A stretch of DNA of 64,000 nt, taken from NCBI RefSeq assembly GCF_023923225.1, contig NZ_CP099489.1, positions 2,046,001-2,110,000 on the forward strand. Reading direction: 5' to 3'. This DNA comes from Ornithinimicrobium faecis (lineage in GTDB: Bacteria > Actinomycetota > Actinomycetes > Actinomycetales > Dermatophilaceae). The notes beneath the pieces are model-generated. The model saw only the letters and a program-made list of their open reading frames with translations, did no database searches and was not told the origin of the DNA. Position 1 is the first letter of the stretch. Each line of letters starts with the position of its first letter. Positions 52,379 through 61,061 of this stretch are shown piece by piece. Position numbers and translations under genes: made by a program.

Positions 52379-53124
52379 GTCTCCGACCGTCTCGCGACGT
52401 AACGCAGCATCAGGTCGCCCTCCATGGCCAGAGCGTGGCGCAGGTCGAAGCTGGCCAGCAACCCGGCGCCGATCGGCGCCTCCACGATGCGGGGGCCTGT
52501 GCCACCGGCAATGATCGGCCGCACGGTCAGACACAGCTCGTCGACCACGCCAGCCTGCAGCCAGGTCCCCAGCAGGTGCGGGCCACCCTCGGTGAGGACC
52601 TGCTGCAGGCCTCGGGCGTGCAGCGCCTCGATGGCGACGCTGGCCTCGACCGTGTCTGCGCCGCAAGGGATCACGGCGTCTGCACCCAGGCGATCGGCCA
52701 ACTCGTCGGCCACCGCAGCAGCGCACAGCGCGAGCAACTCGCCAGCCTCCGGGTCAGGCTCAACCACCTTCTCCGGCAGGTCACCAGACGCCGTGACCAC
52801 CGCGAGCACAGGGTGATCGGGCCTCCCTGCCGCGCGGCGCAGCTCCAGCATCGCCGGGTCCTCGGTGCGCAACCTGCCATAGCCCTCGGCCCGGATCGTG
52901 CCAGCTCCCACGACCACCACATCGGCCAAGGCGCGCAACAGATCGAAGACCTGTTTGTCGGCCGTCGAGTTGATCGACCCGGACTTCCCGTCACCGCCGG
53001 TGGCGTGACCATCCAGGGTGGTGACGAAGTTGGCGCGGACCACGGGAGCCGGCCCCACGGCATACGCCTCGAGCAGCTCATCCACGGACTGAGGGGCACC
53101 CGACATGTTCACCATGACTGACAT
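52375..53124 (-). CDS. RibD C-terminal-like pyrimidine reductase family protein
   Basis: A 249-residue DHFR-fold protein: VRANFVTTLDGHATGGDGKS, VVVVGAGTIRAEGYG and LQQVLTEGGPHLLGTWLQAG are the RibD/RibG reductase signatures. It lacks the deaminase half, so it is either a stand-alone riboflavin-pathway reductase or another NADPH reductase. Three in-frame ATGs lie within the first seven codons, so the exact start is open. Confidence 0.88.
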   Translation of the reverse strand: MSVMVNMSGAPQSVDELLEAYAVGPAPVVRANFVTTLDGHATGGDGKSGSINSTADKQVFDLLRALADVVVVGAGTIRAEGYGRLRTEDPAMLELRRAAGRPDHPVLAVVTASGDLPEKVVEPDPEAGELLALCAAAVADELADRLGADAVIPCGADTVEASVAIEALHARGLQQVLTEGGPHLLGTWLQAGVVDELCLTVRPIIAGGTGPRIVEAPIGAGLLASFDLRHALAMEGDLMLRYVARRSET

Positions 53125-53153
53125 GGTGGCCCATCTGGTGCAAGGATGGCGCG

Positions 53154-54023
53154 ATGGGCCAGAAGAAGTCGAAGAAGTCAGCCGGCACGCCGTTCAGCGA
53201 CGCACTGCGCGTGGGGGAGGGATTCCTGCTCAGTGACCTGGACCCGAGGGCGACACCGGCCTTCGACGGGGACAAGTCGGACGGTGAGGAGGCGCTGGCC
53301 GATGCTGATGACGAGATCGACGACCTGCAGGAGCGCCTCTATGCCAACGGGCAGAGCGGTGGCACCCAGAAGGTCCTGCTGCTCATCCAGGGGCTGGACA
53401 CCGCCGGCAAGGGCGGCATCATGCGCCACGTGGTGGGCGCCGTGGACCCGCAGGGCACCGAGATCACCGCCTTCAAGTCGCCGACCCAGGAGGAGCTCGA
53501 TCACCCGTTCCTGTGGCGCATCCGCAAGGCACTGCCCGAGGCCGGGATGATCGGGGTCTTCGACCGCTCACACTATGAGGACGTGCTGATCGTGCGGGTC
53601 GAGGAGTTGGTGGAGCCCGCGGTGTGGGCCCGGCGCTATTCCACGATCAACGAGTTCGAGCAGTCGCTGGTCGACGACGACACGACGCTCATCAAGGTGA
53701 TGCTGCATATCTCCCACGAGGAGCAGGGGGAGCGCCTGGCCGAGCGTCTGGAGCGCCCGGACAAGTTTTGGAAGTACAACCCCGGCGACATCGACACGCG
53801 CCTGCAGTGGGATGCCTATATGCAGGCCTATCAGGACATCATGGACAAGACCTCCACCGAGCACGCGCCCTGGTTTGTCGTGCCCGCCGACCGGAAGTGG
53901 TATGCCCGATTGGCCGTCCAGCAACTCCTTCGTGAGCACTTGGCGGCCCTGGACCTGGAGTGGCCGCCGGCTGACTTCGACGTCACAAAGGAGCAGAAGC
54001 GCCTGAAGAAGACGACGCGCTGA
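53154..54023 (+). CDS. ppk2: Polyphosphate kinase 2 family protein
   Basis: A 289-residue PPK2. Walker A is IQGLDTAGKGGIMRH, followed by FDRSHYEDVLIVRV and the lid region LERPDKFWKYNPGDIDTR. Such enzymes phosphorylate nucleotides with polyphosphate. AAGGA precedes the ATG. It is divergent from the reductase gene by 29 bp. Confidence 0.94.
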   Translation: MGQKKSKKSAGTPFSDALRVGEGFLLSDLDPRATPAFDGDKSDGEEALADADDEIDDLQERLYANGQSGGTQKVLLLIQGLDTAGKGGIMRHVVGAVDPQGTEITAFKSPTQEELDHPFLWRIRKALPEAGMIGVFDRSHYEDVLIVRVEELVEPAVWARRYSTINEFEQSLVDDDTTLIKVMLHISHEEQGERLAERLERPDKFWKYNPGDIDTRLQWDAYMQAYQDIMDKTSTEHAPWFVVPADRKWYARLAVQQLLREHLAALDLEWPPADFDVTKEQKRLKKTTR

Positions 54024-54051
54024 CTCAGCTCGAGCCGGCGCGTCAGGCCGG

Positions 54052-56172
54052 TCAGTTCAGACCGGGCTGCGGGGTGCCGGTCAGCACGATCACCGACTGC
54101 GCGGGCACCGAGTAGGTCTGGGCGGTCTGCCAGTCCTCGTCGTGAGTCCTGCCGGTCGTGTCGATGACGACTGTCCAGGACGTGGCGTCGATGCCCTCGG
54201 GCAGCGTGAAGTCGACCACCTCGTGGTGGGCGTTGAAGAGCAGCAGGAAGTGCTCATCGGTGACCGGCTGCCCACGCTCGTCGGGGGCGGCGATCGCCTC
54301 ACCGTTGAGGAAGACCATGATCGAGCGGGCGAAGTGCGACTGCCAGGCGTCGTCGTCCATGATCAGGCCCTGGGGGGCATACCAGACGATGTCGCCGAGC
54401 TCGCTCTGGCCGCCGTGCTCGGCGTCCCCGGCGAAGAAGCGGCGGCGTCGAAAGACCGGGTGGTCCTTGCGCAGCGCGATCAGGGCGGAGGTGAAGTCGA
54501 GCAGCTCCTGCTCCTGGGGCTCCAGGCCCCAGTCGACCCATGACAGCTCGTTGTCCTGGGCATAGACGTTGTTGTTGCCCAGTTGTGTGCGGCCGAGCTC
54601 ATCACCGTGGGCGATCATCGGCACGCCCTGGCTCAGCAGCAGCGTCGCCAGGAAGTTCTTCTGCTGCTTCAGGCGCAGGGCGTTGATCTCCGGGTCGTCG
54701 GTGGGACCCTCCACTCCGCAGTTCCAGGAGCGGTTGTGGTTCTCCCCGTCGTTGCCATCCTCGCCATTGGCCTCGTTGTGCTTCTCGTTGTAGGACACCA
54801 GGTCAGCCAGCGTGAAGCCGTCGTGGGCGGTCACGAAGTTGATCGAGGCGATCGGCCACCGGCCACTGTGTGCATACAGGTCCGAGGAGCCGGTGATCCG
54901 GGAGGCGAACTCACCCAGGGTCGAGGGCACGCCGCGCCAGTAGTCGCGGACGGTGTCGCGGTATTTGCCGTTCCACTCCGTCCACAACGGCGGGAAGTTG
55001 CCCACCTGATAACCGCCGGCGCCCAGGTCCCATGGCTCGGCGATCAACTTGACCTGGGAGATCACCGGGTCCTGCTGGATGATGTCGAAGAAGGCAGACA
55101 GCTTGTCGACCTCGTGGAACTGGCGGGCCAGGGTGGCCGCGAGGTCGAACCGGAAGCCGTCGACGTGCATCTCGGTGACCCAGTAGCGCAGGGAGTCCAT
55201 GATCATCTGCAGCACGTGTGGGCTGCGCATGAGCAGGCTGTTGCCGGTGCCGGTGGTGTCGTAGTAGTGCGCCTGGTCCTCATCAACGAGCCGGTAGTAA
55301 CTCTTGTTGTCGATGCCGCGGAAGGCGATCGTCGGGCCCAGGTGGTTGCCCTCGGCTGTGTGGTTGTAGACCACGTCGAGGATGACCTCGATGCCGGCCA
55401 GGTGCAGGGCCTTGACCATGGTCTTGAACTCGGTGACCTGCTGCCCCTGGGTGCCGTGGGCGGCATACCCGTTGTGGGGTGCCAGGAACCCGATGGTGTT
55501 GTAGCCCCAGTAGTTGGTCAACCCCTGGTCGAGCAAGGTGCGCTCCTGGACGAACTGGTGGACCGGCAGCAACTCGACCGCGGTGACCCCGAGGCTGGTC
55601 AGGTGGTCGATGATCGCCGGGTGCCCCAGGGCGGCATAGGTGCCGCGGATCTCCTCCGGGATGCCTGGGTGCTGCATCGTCAGGCCCTTGACGTGCGTCT
55701 CGTAGATCACGCTGTCGTGGTATTCGTGGCGCGGCGGGCGGTCGTGCGCCCAGTCGAAGAACGGGTTGACCACGACCGAGAGCAGGTTGTGCCCGAGCGA
55801 GTCGTCCTCATTCAGCGAGTCGGGGTCGTCGAAGTCGTAGGAGAAGACCGGCTGCTCCCCGGAGACGTGACCGTCGAAGGCGCGGGCATACGGGTCGAGC
55901 AGCAATTTGGCCGGGTTGCAGCGGTGGCCGGCGTCGGGGTCGTGCGGGCCGTGGATGCGGAAGCCGTAGCGCTGGCCGGGCTCCACCTGCGGCAGATAGC
56001 CGTGCCAGACATAGGCGTCCACCTCGGTGAGCGGGACGCGGGTCTCGGCGCCCTCGTCGTCGATCAGGCAGAGGTCGACCCCGGTCGCGACCTCGGAGAA
56101 GATCGCGAAGTTGACGCCGGTGCCGTCGTAGGTGGCACCCAGCGGGTAGGGCTTGCCGGGCCAGATGTCCAT
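54052..56172 (-). CDS. glgX: Glycogen debranching enzyme (isoamylase type)
   Basis: A 706-residue GH13 enzyme. An N-terminal CBM48 (PLGATYDGTGVNFAIFSEVA) precedes the barrel with VILDVVYNHTAEG, DGFRFDLAATLAR (nucleophile Asp), LIAEPWDLGAGGYQ (acid Glu) and FVTAHDGFTLADLV. It removes alpha-1,6 branches from glycogen. The length is normal. GAAAG lies before the ATG. Confidence 0.95.
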   Translation of the reverse strand: MDIWPGKPYPLGATYDGTGVNFAIFSEVATGVDLCLIDDEGAETRVPLTEVDAYVWHGYLPQVEPGQRYGFRIHGPHDPDAGHRCNPAKLLLDPYARAFDGHVSGEQPVFSYDFDDPDSLNEDDSLGHNLLSVVVNPFFDWAHDRPPRHEYHDSVIYETHVKGLTMQHPGIPEEIRGTYAALGHPAIIDHLTSLGVTAVELLPVHQFVQERTLLDQGLTNYWGYNTIGFLAPHNGYAAHGTQGQQVTEFKTMVKALHLAGIEVILDVVYNHTAEGNHLGPTIAFRGIDNKSYYRLVDEDQAHYYDTTGTGNSLLMRSPHVLQMIMDSLRYWVTEMHVDGFRFDLAATLARQFHEVDKLSAFFDIIQQDPVISQVKLIAEPWDLGAGGYQVGNFPPLWTEWNGKYRDTVRDYWRGVPSTLGEFASRITGSSDLYAHSGRWPIASINFVTAHDGFTLADLVSYNEKHNEANGEDGNDGENHNRSWNCGVEGPTDDPEINALRLKQQKNFLATLLLSQGVPMIAHGDELGRTQLGNNNVYAQDNELSWVDWGLEPQEQELLDFTSALIALRKDHPVFRRRRFFAGDAEHGGQSELGDIVWYAPQGLIMDDDAWQSHFARSIMVFLNGEAIAAPDERGQPVTDEHFLLLFNAHHEVVDFTLPEGIDATSWTVVIDTTGRTHDEDWQTAQTYSVPAQSVIVLTGTPQPGLN

Positions 56173-56340
56173 CAAGGTCTTTCTGCAGGGGGAGGTGCGG
56201 GCAGACCACAGTGTCGGCCACGCCATTGTCCAGTATGCCGTGGGGCTGGCTCTCCCCGTCGCTCCAGAGTGACTCCCGGCGCGCCCCACCGAACCCGCAC
56301 CCTGCCTCACAGACCCGGCGAAGCGGCATACCGTGGGGGA

Positions 56341-57360
56341 GTGACGGTGCGCCGCAGGGTCTGGAAGGTCCTTGCCCCCGTGCCCGGGGCGCTGCCCCTG
56401 GCGCGGCTGGTCGTCGAGATCTTCCGGCTCTGTTTCCGCTATCGCGTGACCGGCCTGTCCGCCGAGGCAGCCTTCTTCATGCTGCTGTGCCTGCCGCCGC
56501 TGCTGCTCGGACTCATCGCTGGGGTCGGCTTCTTCGGCAGCAACTTCGACGCCCAGGCCGTGGCCAACGTGACGGGCGCCATCGAGCGGCTCAGCGCACA
56601 GTTCCTGACCCCCGAGGTGGTCAGCGAGATCATCGTGCCGACCGTCGAGGACACGCTGGCCGGTGGGCGTGCGGACCTGCTGTCCATCGGCTTCCTGATC
56701 AGCTTGTGGTCCGGCTCCCGCGCGCTGCACGTCTTCATGGACGCGGTGCAGATCATGTATGCCCAGAGCGGGGAGCGCAGCATCGTGGGGTCGCGGGCGA
56801 TGTCGCTGGGGCTGTATGTCGGCGGGATCCTGCTGGCCGGCATTCTGGTGCCCCTGGCGATCATCGGGCCGGGGCTGCTGCGGGAGTGGTTGCCGGACCA
56901 GCTGGATCCGTTGGTGAGCGCCTACTGGCTCGTGGTCGGTGGTCTGGCCCTCGTCGGGCTGACGGGGCTCTATCACTACGCCCCGAAGGAGAAGACCGCC
57001 TTCTATCGGGACTTCCCAGGAGCGGTCGTGGCGGCGGTCATCTGGGTGCTCAGCTCCCTGGGGTTGCGGGCCTGGGCGTCCGTCGCGGTCGGTGGCACGA
57101 CGATCTTCGGTCCGCTGGCCGCCCCCATCGTCGTGCTGACGTGGTTCTTCCTGGTGGCTCTCGCGATCCTGATCGGTGCCGCCACCAATGCGTCCATCCG
57201 CAGGCTCTGGCCGACCGATGATTATCGGGGGCCGATCGAGCGTGCGGGGGAGTGGTGGGACCAGCGTTCCAGCGAGCCGGCCCAGCCCCTGTCGCACATC
57301 GAGGACCGTGACGATCCGGAGCGTCTGCCCCGCCGGGAGGGTCCCAAGAGTCACTCCTGA
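56341..57360 (+). CDS. YihY/BrkB-like membrane protein
   Basis: A 339-residue membrane protein with six hydrophobic segments in the YihY/virulence factor BrkB pattern (LSAEAAFFMLLCLPPLLLGL and SIGFLISLWSGSRALHVFMD). Older annotations call the family ribonuclease BN, which is not supported for it. TACCGT ends 6 nt before this GTG, while GGGGGA would serve a second GTG 6 bp downstream, so either start is possible. Confidence 0.88.
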   Translation: MTVRRRVWKVLAPVPGALPLARLVVEIFRLCFRYRVTGLSAEAAFFMLLCLPPLLLGLIAGVGFFGSNFDAQAVANVTGAIERLSAQFLTPEVVSEIIVPTVEDTLAGGRADLLSIGFLISLWSGSRALHVFMDAVQIMYAQSGERSIVGSRAMSLGLYVGGILLAGILVPLAIIGPGLLREWLPDQLDPLVSAYWLVVGGLALVGLTGLYHYAPKEKTAFYRDFPGAVVAAVIWVLSSLGLRAWASVAVGGTTIFGPLAAPIVVLTWFFLVALAILIGAATNASIRRLWPTDDYRGPIERAGEWWDQRSSEPAQPLSHIEDRDDPERLPRREGPKSHS

Positions 57361-57435
57361 CACGCGGGATTTGGTGAGTGGGCCAGACGTCAGATAATGT
57401 TCCGTGACGCCTGAGGGGAACACCCGAGGGAAGAT

Positions 57436-57508
57436 GCGGACGTAGCTCAGTTGGTAGAGCGCAACCTTGCCAAGGTTGAGGTCGCCGGTTCGAACCCGGT
57501 CGTCCGCT
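57436..57508 (+). tRNA. tRNA-Gly (GCC)
   Basis: Seven-base acceptor GCGGACG pairs with CGTCCGC; D-loop AGTTGGTAGA; anticodon stem CAACC/GGTTG with loop TTGCCAA (anticodon GCC); T-arm GCCGGTTCGAACCCGGT. CCA is not encoded. Confidence 0.97.
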
Positions 57509-57534
57509 CGGAGGCAACCACCAAAATGCCTCAC

Positions 57535-57605
57535 GGTGGAGTGGCCGAGAGGCGAGGCAACGGCCTGCAAAGCCGTCTACACGGGTTCAAATCCCGTCTC
57601 CACCT
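57535..57605 (+). tRNA. tRNA-Cys (GCA)
   Basis: Acceptor GGTGGAG pairs with CTCCACC; anticodon stem ACGGC/GCCGT with loop CTGCAAA (anticodon GCA); T-arm GGGTTCAAATCCC. CCA is not encoded. A Cys tRNA is of course the decoder for the polycysteine precursors, but its place here among Gly and Val tRNAs is ordinary. Confidence 0.97.
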
Positions 57606-57627
57606 CGCAACAGTTCCACCTAGTTTT

Positions 57628-57702
57628 GGGCGATTGGCGCAGCGGTAGCGCGCTTCCCTGACACGGAAGAGGTCACTGGTTCGATCCCAGTATCGCCCAC
57701 CA
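57628..57702 (+). tRNA. tRNA-Val (GAC)
   Basis: Acceptor GGGCGAT pairs with ATCGCCC; anticodon stem CTTCC/GGAAG with loop CTGACAC (anticodon GAC); T-arm ACTGGTTCGATCCCAGT; the encoded 3' end is ACCA. Confidence 0.97.
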
Positions 57703-57713
57703 ACGCAGCACCA

Positions 57714-57747
57714 GGTCAGCACCCCTTCGAAGGGGCGCTGACCTTTT
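57714..57747 (+). terminator. Rho-independent terminator of the tRNA operon
   Basis: GGTCAGC (57714-57720) pairs with GCTGACC (57736-57742) around an inner CCCCTTCGAAGGGG stem, followed by TTTTCT. It is 11 bases after the tRNA-Val end, a classical intrinsic terminator. Confidence 0.9.
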
Positions 57748-57824
57748 CTGCTGTTCTGGGAGTCGTGCGCCTCAGCGCTGCTCGGGTGTGACGAGAGTGT
57801 CCGCTGGGACGTAGGATGGGGCAC

Positions 57825-57953
57825 GTGAAAATCTCGTCCCGTGCCCCCCTGGTGCTGCAGCCGACCCCGCCGCCAGTCATCAGCTGGGAGGACGAGTGGT
57901 CCACCACCCATCCTTCGACGCAACAGGCCACCGTGGCGGAGCGGCACCACTGA
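57825..57953 (+). CDS. Possible 42-residue protein
   Basis: From GTG, the frame reads VKISSRAPLVLQPTPPPVIS then WEDEWSTTHPSTQQATVAER and two His. TAGGAT ends exactly 7 nt before the GTG, the leaderless spacing seen at several real genes here, which is the main support. No family recognised; a short Pro/Trp-containing acidic peptide. Confidence 0.45.
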   Translation: MKISSRAPLVLQPTPPPVISWEDEWSTTHPSTQQATVAERHH

Positions 57954-58011
57954 TCCCTTGTTGGGGAGGCTGGACCACGCAGGGGCGGACGGTCGATCAG
58001 GAGAGGTGAGC

Positions 58012-58941
58012 ATGGCGCGAGTCATCATCGTCGGGATGGGCGCAATGGGATCGGTCTATGCCGCCCTCATGCAGGACGCTGGCCACGAGGTGCACGGTGT
58101 GTGCAAGTGGCCCGACCATGTCGAGGCGATCCAGCGTGACGGGCTCCGCGTCCACGGGTTCAGCGGTGACCGGACCGTGCGGCTCGCGTCGGTGTCCACC
58201 ACCACCGACGGGCTCGCCGTCGCCGATCTGGTGATCATCGCGACCAAGGCGCTGGATGCGGAGGCCGCGGCCGAGTCGGCTCGGCACCTCATCGGTCCGA
58301 CAACGGTCGTCCAGGGCATCCAGAACGGTCTGGGGTCACCGGAGCGGATCGCGGCCGTCCTGGGCAGCGAGCGCCTGGCGGTGGGTGTGGTGGGCGGCTT
58401 CGGTGCCTCGTGCCCGGAGCCGGGGACGGTGCACCACAACGGCATGGAGATGATCCGATTCGGATCGTATGCCGAGTTGCCGGCTGAGGATCTCGAGCGC
58501 GGCGCGCAGGTGTGGCGGTCTGCGGGCTTCACGGTCCGGACCTTTGAGGACGTCGACCAGATGGTGTGGGAGAAGTTCATTATGAACGTGACCTTCTCTG
58601 GCGCAACGACACTGACTGGCCTGACGATCGGCGGGGTCATGAAGCATGAGCCCGCCTGGCAGGTGGCACGTGGGTGTGCTCAGGAGGCGATCGCCGTCGC
58701 CCGAGCCAAGGGCATCACCCTCGATGTCGGCGACCCCATCGAGCACATCCGCTCCCTCGGCTCCAAGATCCCCAGGGCGCGCCCGTCGATGCTCCTGGAT
58801 GCGATGGCCCAGCGTCCCGGCGAGGTGGACGCGATCAATGGGGCTGTGGTGACCGAGGGGCGCAAGCACGGAGTCCCGACCCCGGTCAATGACACGGTGT
58901 CGAACCTGATCCGTGCCCGCGAGCTGACCTACCCCGGCTGA
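58012..58941 (+). CDS. Ketopantoate reductase family protein
   Basis: A 309-residue NADP-binding reductase. VIIVGMGAMGSVYAALMQDA is the dinucleotide fold; VVQGIQNGLGSPERIA with the NG pair and VWEKFIMNVTFSGATTLTG with the catalytic Lys match PanE/ApbA. It is either the pantothenate-pathway enzyme or a paralogue using another 2-keto acid. AGGAGAGGTGAGC precedes the ATG. Confidence 0.9.
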   Translation: MARVIIVGMGAMGSVYAALMQDAGHEVHGVCKWPDHVEAIQRDGLRVHGFSGDRTVRLASVSTTTDGLAVADLVIIATKALDAEAAAESARHLIGPTTVVQGIQNGLGSPERIAAVLGSERLAVGVVGGFGASCPEPGTVHHNGMEMIRFGSYAELPAEDLERGAQVWRSAGFTVRTFEDVDQMVWEKFIMNVTFSGATTLTGLTIGGVMKHEPAWQVARGCAQEAIAVARAKGITLDVGDPIEHIRSLGSKIPRARPSMLLDAMAQRPGEVDAINGAVVTEGRKHGVPTPVNDTVSNLIRARELTYPG

Positions 58942-58951
58942 TCGAGGCGCC

Positions 58952-59416
58952 TCAGAACGTCGGGATGGCGCTGACCCCTGGCCGGGAGCGGAACTCCTCG
59001 TCGAGGATGCGTTCGATCAGGGGCTGCAGGATGTCGTCGGCGAAGACGCTCTCGCGGAGCACCTTGTCGCCGCGGAAGGTGAACAGCGCGGTGCTCACCG
59101 ACATCCTCACCTGCCCGTCCGGGAAGCGCACCGGTGCCTGCGTCACGAGCACGACGTCCTCGCCGCGGATGAAGCGGCTCAGCGTGGTCTCCGCGATGTC
59201 CTTCAGTTCCGGGACGGCAAACAGCCGTCGCCAGTGCTCCTGCAGATTCTCTCGTCCGCTGACGCGGATCCCCAGGGGGAAGTAGTCGTAGGACCCCTCC
59301 TCGTCGAGCGTGTCCCAGGCAGCGTCCCAGTCCTGCGCGAACTCGACGGCAGCGTGGTGGTCCACCAGTGCCATGCGCTCCTGGTCCGTCATCGTGCGCG
59401 GTGTTGTGATGGTCAT
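58952..59416 (-). CDS. SnoaL-like/NTF2-fold protein
   Basis: A 154-residue protein with the cone-shaped NTF2 pattern: helices MALVDHHAAVEFAQDWDAAW, then SYDYFPLGIRVSGRENLQEHW and strands VSTALFTFRGDKVLRESVFA. The family includes polyketide cyclases and ketosteroid isomerases, but many members have unknown substrates. GGGAG lies before the ATG. Confidence 0.8.
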   Translation of the reverse strand: MTITTPRTMTDQERMALVDHHAAVEFAQDWDAAWDTLDEEGSYDYFPLGIRVSGRENLQEHWRRLFAVPELKDIAETTLSRFIRGEDVVLVTQAPVRFPDGQVRMSVSTALFTFRGDKVLRESVFADDILQPLIERILDEEFRSRPGVSAIPTF

Positions 59417-59513
59417 GATCTCCCTCTTCGTCGTTCCCGTGGTGCGACCGGCAGCCTCCCCGCCGGCGCCTCCGACGCTAGGGAGCGGCGCGGCCTGGTG
59501 CCTCGGTAGTCGA

Positions 59514-59573
59514 CCACTGGCTTTTCTCACACGGTGAGTGCAGCCACTGGTTTTTCTCACACGGTGAGTGCAG
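59514..59573. repeat. Two tandem 30-bp units at the DsbA-like gene 3' end
   Basis: Units 59514-59543 and 59544-59573 read CCACTGG[C/T]TTTTCTCACACG and GTGAGTGCAG and differ at one base. The second unit contains the stop codon of the DsbA-like gene, the first lies beyond it; so the 3' end of the gene has been duplicated. CTCAC-ACG-GTGAG in each is a small hairpin. Confidence 0.9.
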
Positions 59574-60174
59574 CCGCGCCGCAGTGCACGGCGCCGGAGG
59601 CGTCGACGACAGCCAGCGGACCCGGGCGACCCAGCTCGGTCCAGGAGCCCTGCCAGCGCTCCAGCTGGTGATAGGCCGCGTTGGTGAGGGGCTCGCGAGC
59701 GGCGGAGACGCAGTAGCCCCACTCGAGGCGTGGGTCGCCGGTGCACAGAGTGTCCTCCGTGACGATCACCGGGGGCAGGATCCGGCGCAGCACCTCGGGG
59801 TCACCGATGTCGCACCCGTCGACCCAGAGGGCTGTCAACAACACCTCACGTGCAGCCGAGCCGACGCCCAGGTCGTCAGCCTCGGCATACGCCGCCGCGA
59901 CAGTGCGGGGGTGCGGCAGGACGGACGGCACGTCGTTGGGCAGTTCCTCGCCGTCCACGGCGGCCGCCCGAGCGGCTGCGAGCTCCTCGCGCAGCCGGTC
60001 CCGGTCGGGCCCCGAGCCGCGCAGACCCGTGCGGGGGATGGCGGTGGGCGTCTGGATGGCGGCCCAGGGCAGGTCGTGTGGTGCCTCATCCAGGCGCAGG
60101 TGAGCCAGGTAGGCCCAGGGCGAGGTGAGGTCGACGAACAACTGGTGGGAGTGCGGGCGGATGGTCGTGGTCAT
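59557..60174 (-). CDS. DsbA-fold protein without CxxC
   Basis: A 205-residue thioredoxin-like DSBA-family protein, opening LFVDLTSPWAYLAHLRLDEA, the strand-loop-helix where FrnE or 2-hydroxychromene-2-carboxylate isomerase relatives have SPWCY or SPWAY. There is no CxxC, so disulfide exchange is unlikely and an isomerase or GST-like job is more probable. The last codons lie in a tandem repeat. Confidence 0.78.
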   Translation of the reverse strand: MTTTIRPHSHQLFVDLTSPWAYLAHLRLDEAPHDLPWAAIQTPTAIPRTGLRGSGPDRDRLREELAAARAAAVDGEELPNDVPSVLPHPRTVAAAYAEADDLGVGSAAREVLLTALWVDGCDIGDPEVLRRILPPVIVTEDTLCTGDPRLEWGYCVSAAREPLTNAAYHQLERWQGSWTELGRPGPLAVVDASGAVHCGAAALTV

Positions 60175-60260
60175 GGGTTTCCTCCTTGTCCTCCTGTTCT
60201 ACGCAGATCGCGGTGCCGGCACCTTGACCTGCATCAAGGGCGACTCGCTAGGCTTCGGCC

Positions 60261-61049
60261 ATGTCGCACGTGGCATTCCTGCTGGGCAAGGCGCCCAAGG
60301 TCTCGACGATCTTTCCCGAGGTCTTCGACCGACTGGCCGGTGCCGGCGTGGACACCTCGGTGCACCTGCCCCACGACGAGACGATCGATCATGACGTCGT
60401 GGCCTCGGCGGACCTGGTGGTGCAGCGTGGGCTCAACGCGGCGGCGATGGAGTCGGTCGCCGACCTGCACGTTGCCGGTGCGGCACTGATCAACTCGTAT
60501 GCCGGGGTGCTGGGTCTGGTGGACCGGGTCGCCATGCTCCGGGCGCTGGAGGGGCTCCCGGTCCCGGCCACCACGGTGGTGGACTCCTGGCCCGAGGTCG
60601 CCGCGGCAGCGGGGGAGCGGCGCTGCGTCGTGAAGTCGGCTGGTGGCCCGGGGCGAGGCCAGTCCATCGTGGTCGGCACGGCGGACGAGTTGCGGATCGA
60701 TCGTGGTCTCGAGCCACCCTTCCTCGTCCAGGACTACGTGATGGCCGGCGAGTTCGACCACAAGCTCTATCTGGTCGGTGATCAGGTCCGGGGCCTGCTC
60801 AAGCCCTCACCGCTGGCCGTGGGGCACACCACGGAGGGCGCGGTCTTCACCCCGGACACGTCGCTGGTCACCCTCGCCAGGGCGGTGCGCGAGCGACTCG
60901 ACCTGGACTTCCTCGGGGTCGACGTGCTGGTCTCCGAGCACGGTCCGGTGGTCGTCGACGTCAACGACTTCCCGGGCTATCGCGGCGTCGACGATGCGGC
61001 CGAGTTGGTGGCGGCACACCTGCTCGAGCGGCTGGAGCGTGCGGCCTGA
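60261..61049 (+). CDS. ATP-grasp protein (RimK-like)
   Basis: A 262-residue ATP-grasp enzyme: RRCVVKSAGGPGRGQSIVVG is the glycine-rich ATP loop region, FLVQDYVMAGEFDHKLYLVG the central hinge, and VVVDVNDFPGYRGV the Mg-binding Asp-x-Asn. Likely a carboxylate-amine ligase; substrate unknown. TAGGCT ends 6 nt before the ATG with no ribosome site, suggesting a leaderless transcript. Confidence 0.88.
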   Translation: MSHVAFLLGKAPKVSTIFPEVFDRLAGAGVDTSVHLPHDETIDHDVVASADLVVQRGLNAAAMESVADLHVAGAALINSYAGVLGLVDRVAMLRALEGLPVPATTVVDSWPEVAAAAGERRCVVKSAGGPGRGQSIVVGTADELRIDRGLEPPFLVQDYVMAGEFDHKLYLVGDQVRGLLKPSPLAVGHTTEGAVFTPDTSLVTLARAVRERLDLDFLGVDVLVSEHGPVVVDVNDFPGYRGVDDAAELVAAHLLERLERAA

Positions 61050-61061
61050 GCCGGTGCTGAG

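Noticed and set aside
54052..57570. Very long frame extending upstream of glgX and antisense to the YihY gene
   Set aside because: GlgX homology starts at the ATG at 56172; the extension mirrors the membrane protein gene and even runs into tRNA-Gly.
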